Source: Lewinella sp. IMCC34183
GTDB lineage: Bacteria > Bacteroidota > Bacteroidia > Chitinophagales > Saprospiraceae
Direction of reading: 5' to 3'
NCBI RefSeq assembly: GCF_003390915.1
Contig: NZ_QMEM01000001.1
Coordinates: 186,001 to 250,000, forward strand
Length of the DNA: 64,000 nt
The notes under the pieces were generated by a model. It did no database searches. It was given only the letters and a program-made list of their open reading frames with translations, and was not told where the DNA came from. Below, in pieces: positions 62,773 to 64,000 of this stretch (its first letter is position 1; the number at the start of each line of letters is the position of its first letter). Made by a program: the position numbers and the translations under genes.

Positions 62773-63699
62773 ATGCAGCTCATCACCAACGATCAGGTCC
62801 GTGACCTCGGCAACCTCGAACTTCTCGCCCGTCAGGTGGTGGAAGGCTTCATCATCGGCCTGCACAAGAGTCCCTTCCACGGATTCAGCGTGGAATTCGC
62901 CGAGCACCGCATCTACAATCAGGGAGAGCCGACCCGCAACATCGACTGGAAGGTATTCGCCCGCACCGATAAAATGTACACCAAGCGGTACGAGGAGGAG
63001 ACCAACCTCCGCTGCCAGATCGTCGTTGACAGCAGTTCCAGCATGTACTTCCCGGAAGTGACGACGAAAAGCGAGGAGCACGTCAACAAGATCCGTTTCT
63101 CGGCCCTGGCCGCCGCCAGCCTCATGAACCTGCTGATGAAGCAGCGCGACGCCTTCGGGCTCACCTTCTTCAATGAAGGGGTCGACCTGCACACCCGGCC
63201 CAAGTCAAGCACGACCCACTACCGGCTCATGCTGACCTACCTGCAGCAACTCATTGACGCGCCCACCCACGACGTAAAGACGAGCACCGCCGCGGCACTT
63301 CACCAGATCGCCGACAGCATTCACCGGCGCTCGCTGGTCGTCCTGTTCAGCGACATGTTTGACGAATCGGAGCGCGAAGAGGAACTCTTTGCCGCCCTCC
63401 AGCACCTGAAGCACGCGAAACACGAGGTGGTCCTGTTTCATACCGTCGATACCCGCAAGGAGATCAACTTCGAATTCGAGAACCGCCCGTACGAATTTAT
63501 CGACATGGAGAGCGGCGAACGCGTCAAGCTGCAACCCCAACAGGTGCGTGAGCACTACGTACAGCAGGTAGCGGCCTACCAGGAGCGGCTGCGCCTAAAG
63601 TGCCTGCAGTACAAGATCGACTACGTAGAGGCGGATATTCAGGCCGGATTCCGGCCCATCCTGCAGCAGTACCTGGTCAAGCGGGCGCGGATGCGCTAG
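62773..63699 (+). CDS. DUF58 (VWA-like) domain protein
   Basis: 308 residues. Typical DUF58 block: F-A-E-H-R-I-Y-N-Q-G-E, N-I-D-W-K-V-F-A-R-T-D and then a metal-ion-dependent site D-S-S-S-S-M near residue 91, the VWA D-x-S-x-S pattern. Such proteins usually partner with MoxR ATPases and BatA/B-like proteins; none lies in this window, and partners may be elsewhere. The last 4 bases overlap the convergent gene at 63696. Function in envelope or stress assembly is inferred from the family only. Confidence 0.88.
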   Translation: MQLITNDQVRDLGNLELLARQVVEGFIIGLHKSPFHGFSVEFAEHRIYNQGEPTRNIDWKVFARTDKMYTKRYEEETNLRCQIVVDSSSSMYFPEVTTKSEEHVNKIRFSALAAASLMNLLMKQRDAFGLTFFNEGVDLHTRPKSSTTHYRLMLTYLQQLIDAPTHDVKTSTAAALHQIADSIHRRSLVVLFSDMFDESEREEELFAALQHLKHAKHEVVLFHTVDTRKEINFEFENRPYEFIDMESGERVKLQPQQVREHYVQQVAAYQERLRLKCLQYKIDYVEADIQAGFRPILQQYLVKRARMR

Positions 63700-64000
63700 T
63701 TCTCCGTACCGAAGGCGGCTTCCACGCGGCGCAGGAAGGTCTGGGCCGTGCCGGGGGTGACCTCGAGTATCTCGTAGGTTTGTCCATCCGGCATTTCGAG
63801 GACCAGGTCTTTGGCCTTCGTGTCGCGCAGCTCGTTCATGAAAGTATTGTTATTGCTGACCACGTTCAGGATACCATCCCGGAAGCCGAAAAAGTAGTAG
63901 GTTTCGCTCGGCGATTTGAGGAACAGATACAGGCGGTCGTCGCCGCCGGTGGTCATTTTGACCTCCATGTAGCTTTCGAAACGCCGGTTGATGGGCCGCC
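63696..64000 (-). CDS. Conserved protein, 5' end beyond right edge
   Basis: The frame remains open through 64000 (R-P-I-N-R-R-F-E-S-Y-M-E-V-K just inside the edge), so an ATG at 63968 is not the real start. At least 100 residues of the C-terminus are present: V-K-M-T-T-G-G-D-D-R-L-Y-L-F-L-K, then Y-Y-F-F-G-F-R-D-G and N-T-F-M-N-E-L. Not recognised. It converges on the DUF58 gene with a 4-base overlap. Confidence 0.6.
   Translation of the reverse strand, partial: RPINRRFESYMEVKMTTGGDDRLYLFLKSPSETYYFFGFRDGILNVVSNNNTFMNELRDTKAKDLVLEMPDGQTYEILEVTPGTAQTFLRRVEAAFGTEN

Overview
The window is high-GC, gene-dense chromosomal DNA from a member of the phylum Bacteroidota. A marine, Saprospiria/Lewinella-like bacterium is my best guess, made from gene content and not from a database match. 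The pointers are a SusC/SusD pair, a DUF4249 lipoprotein behind a TonB-dependent receptor, a hybrid two-component regulator with a 7TMR-DISM sensor, an UnbV/FG-GAP lipoprotein, DUF6503 and DUF1080 proteins, few Shine-Dalgarno sequences, and several TAnnTTTG-like promoter boxes next to start codons.

Layout. 1-4.9 kb: the end of a membrane glycosyltransferase, then a minus-strand outer-membrane operon (lipoprotein, TonB receptor, DUF4249). 5.0-14.0 kb: an accessory and decaying region. An IS3-family element has cut the end of a GreA/GreB-like gene. Behind it lie AT-richer orphan genes, including a two-gene module of an EAD11-type adaptor and a prokaryotic YEATS (pYEATS) protein. Next comes a metal-homeostasis locus (MerC, a Fur-family regulator, a broken ABC ATPase, a receptor/permease chimera) and a gutted histidine phosphatase. 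14.3-22.7 kb: a lipoprotein, an SGNH acetylesterase, two paralogous PAS/AAA+/Fis regulators with ruined ATPase motifs, each near a copy of a small paralogous protein, and an S41 peptidase. 23.3-31 kb: stress or redox enzymes (NmrA-like, SRPBCC, DUF1080, aldo/keto reductase, MDR dehydrogenase) with AraC and TetR regulators, then a decayed PIN toxin-antitoxin pair.

31.5-53.4 kb is a carbohydrate-use region: a pectate lyase, three Sde182/DUF1593 nucleoside-hydrolase-like proteins (one frameshifted), an AraC activator, the hybrid sensor, a DUF1080 protein, an M14 peptidase, SusC, SusD and an FG-GAP/UnbV lipoprotein. The pectate lyase, and the acetylesterase at 15 kb, suggest pectin or a related polysaccharide, but SusC/D sit without a glycoside hydrolase. 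53.4-64 kb is mostly housekeeping: a frameshifted LRR protein, an RluA-type pseudouridine synthase, a DUF6503 lipoprotein, a three-gene operon that looks like D-amino-acid (D-glutamate) catabolism (PLP enzyme, DgcN-like DUF1611, DgcA-like enolase-superfamily racemase), a dienelactone hydrolase, a Spo0M-like protein, a DUF58 protein and a partial gene at the right edge.

The strongest candidates for new biology are the orphan EAD11-pYEATS pair (9464-10436) and the tandem AAA+ regulators that keep Walker A but have lost the GAFTGA loop and the Walker B acid (16676-21224). Several genes carry single-base disruptions. Three of these fall in runs of C, so sequencing error must be excluded before they are called pseudogenes. 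I saw no tRNA, rRNA, CRISPR array or replication origin.
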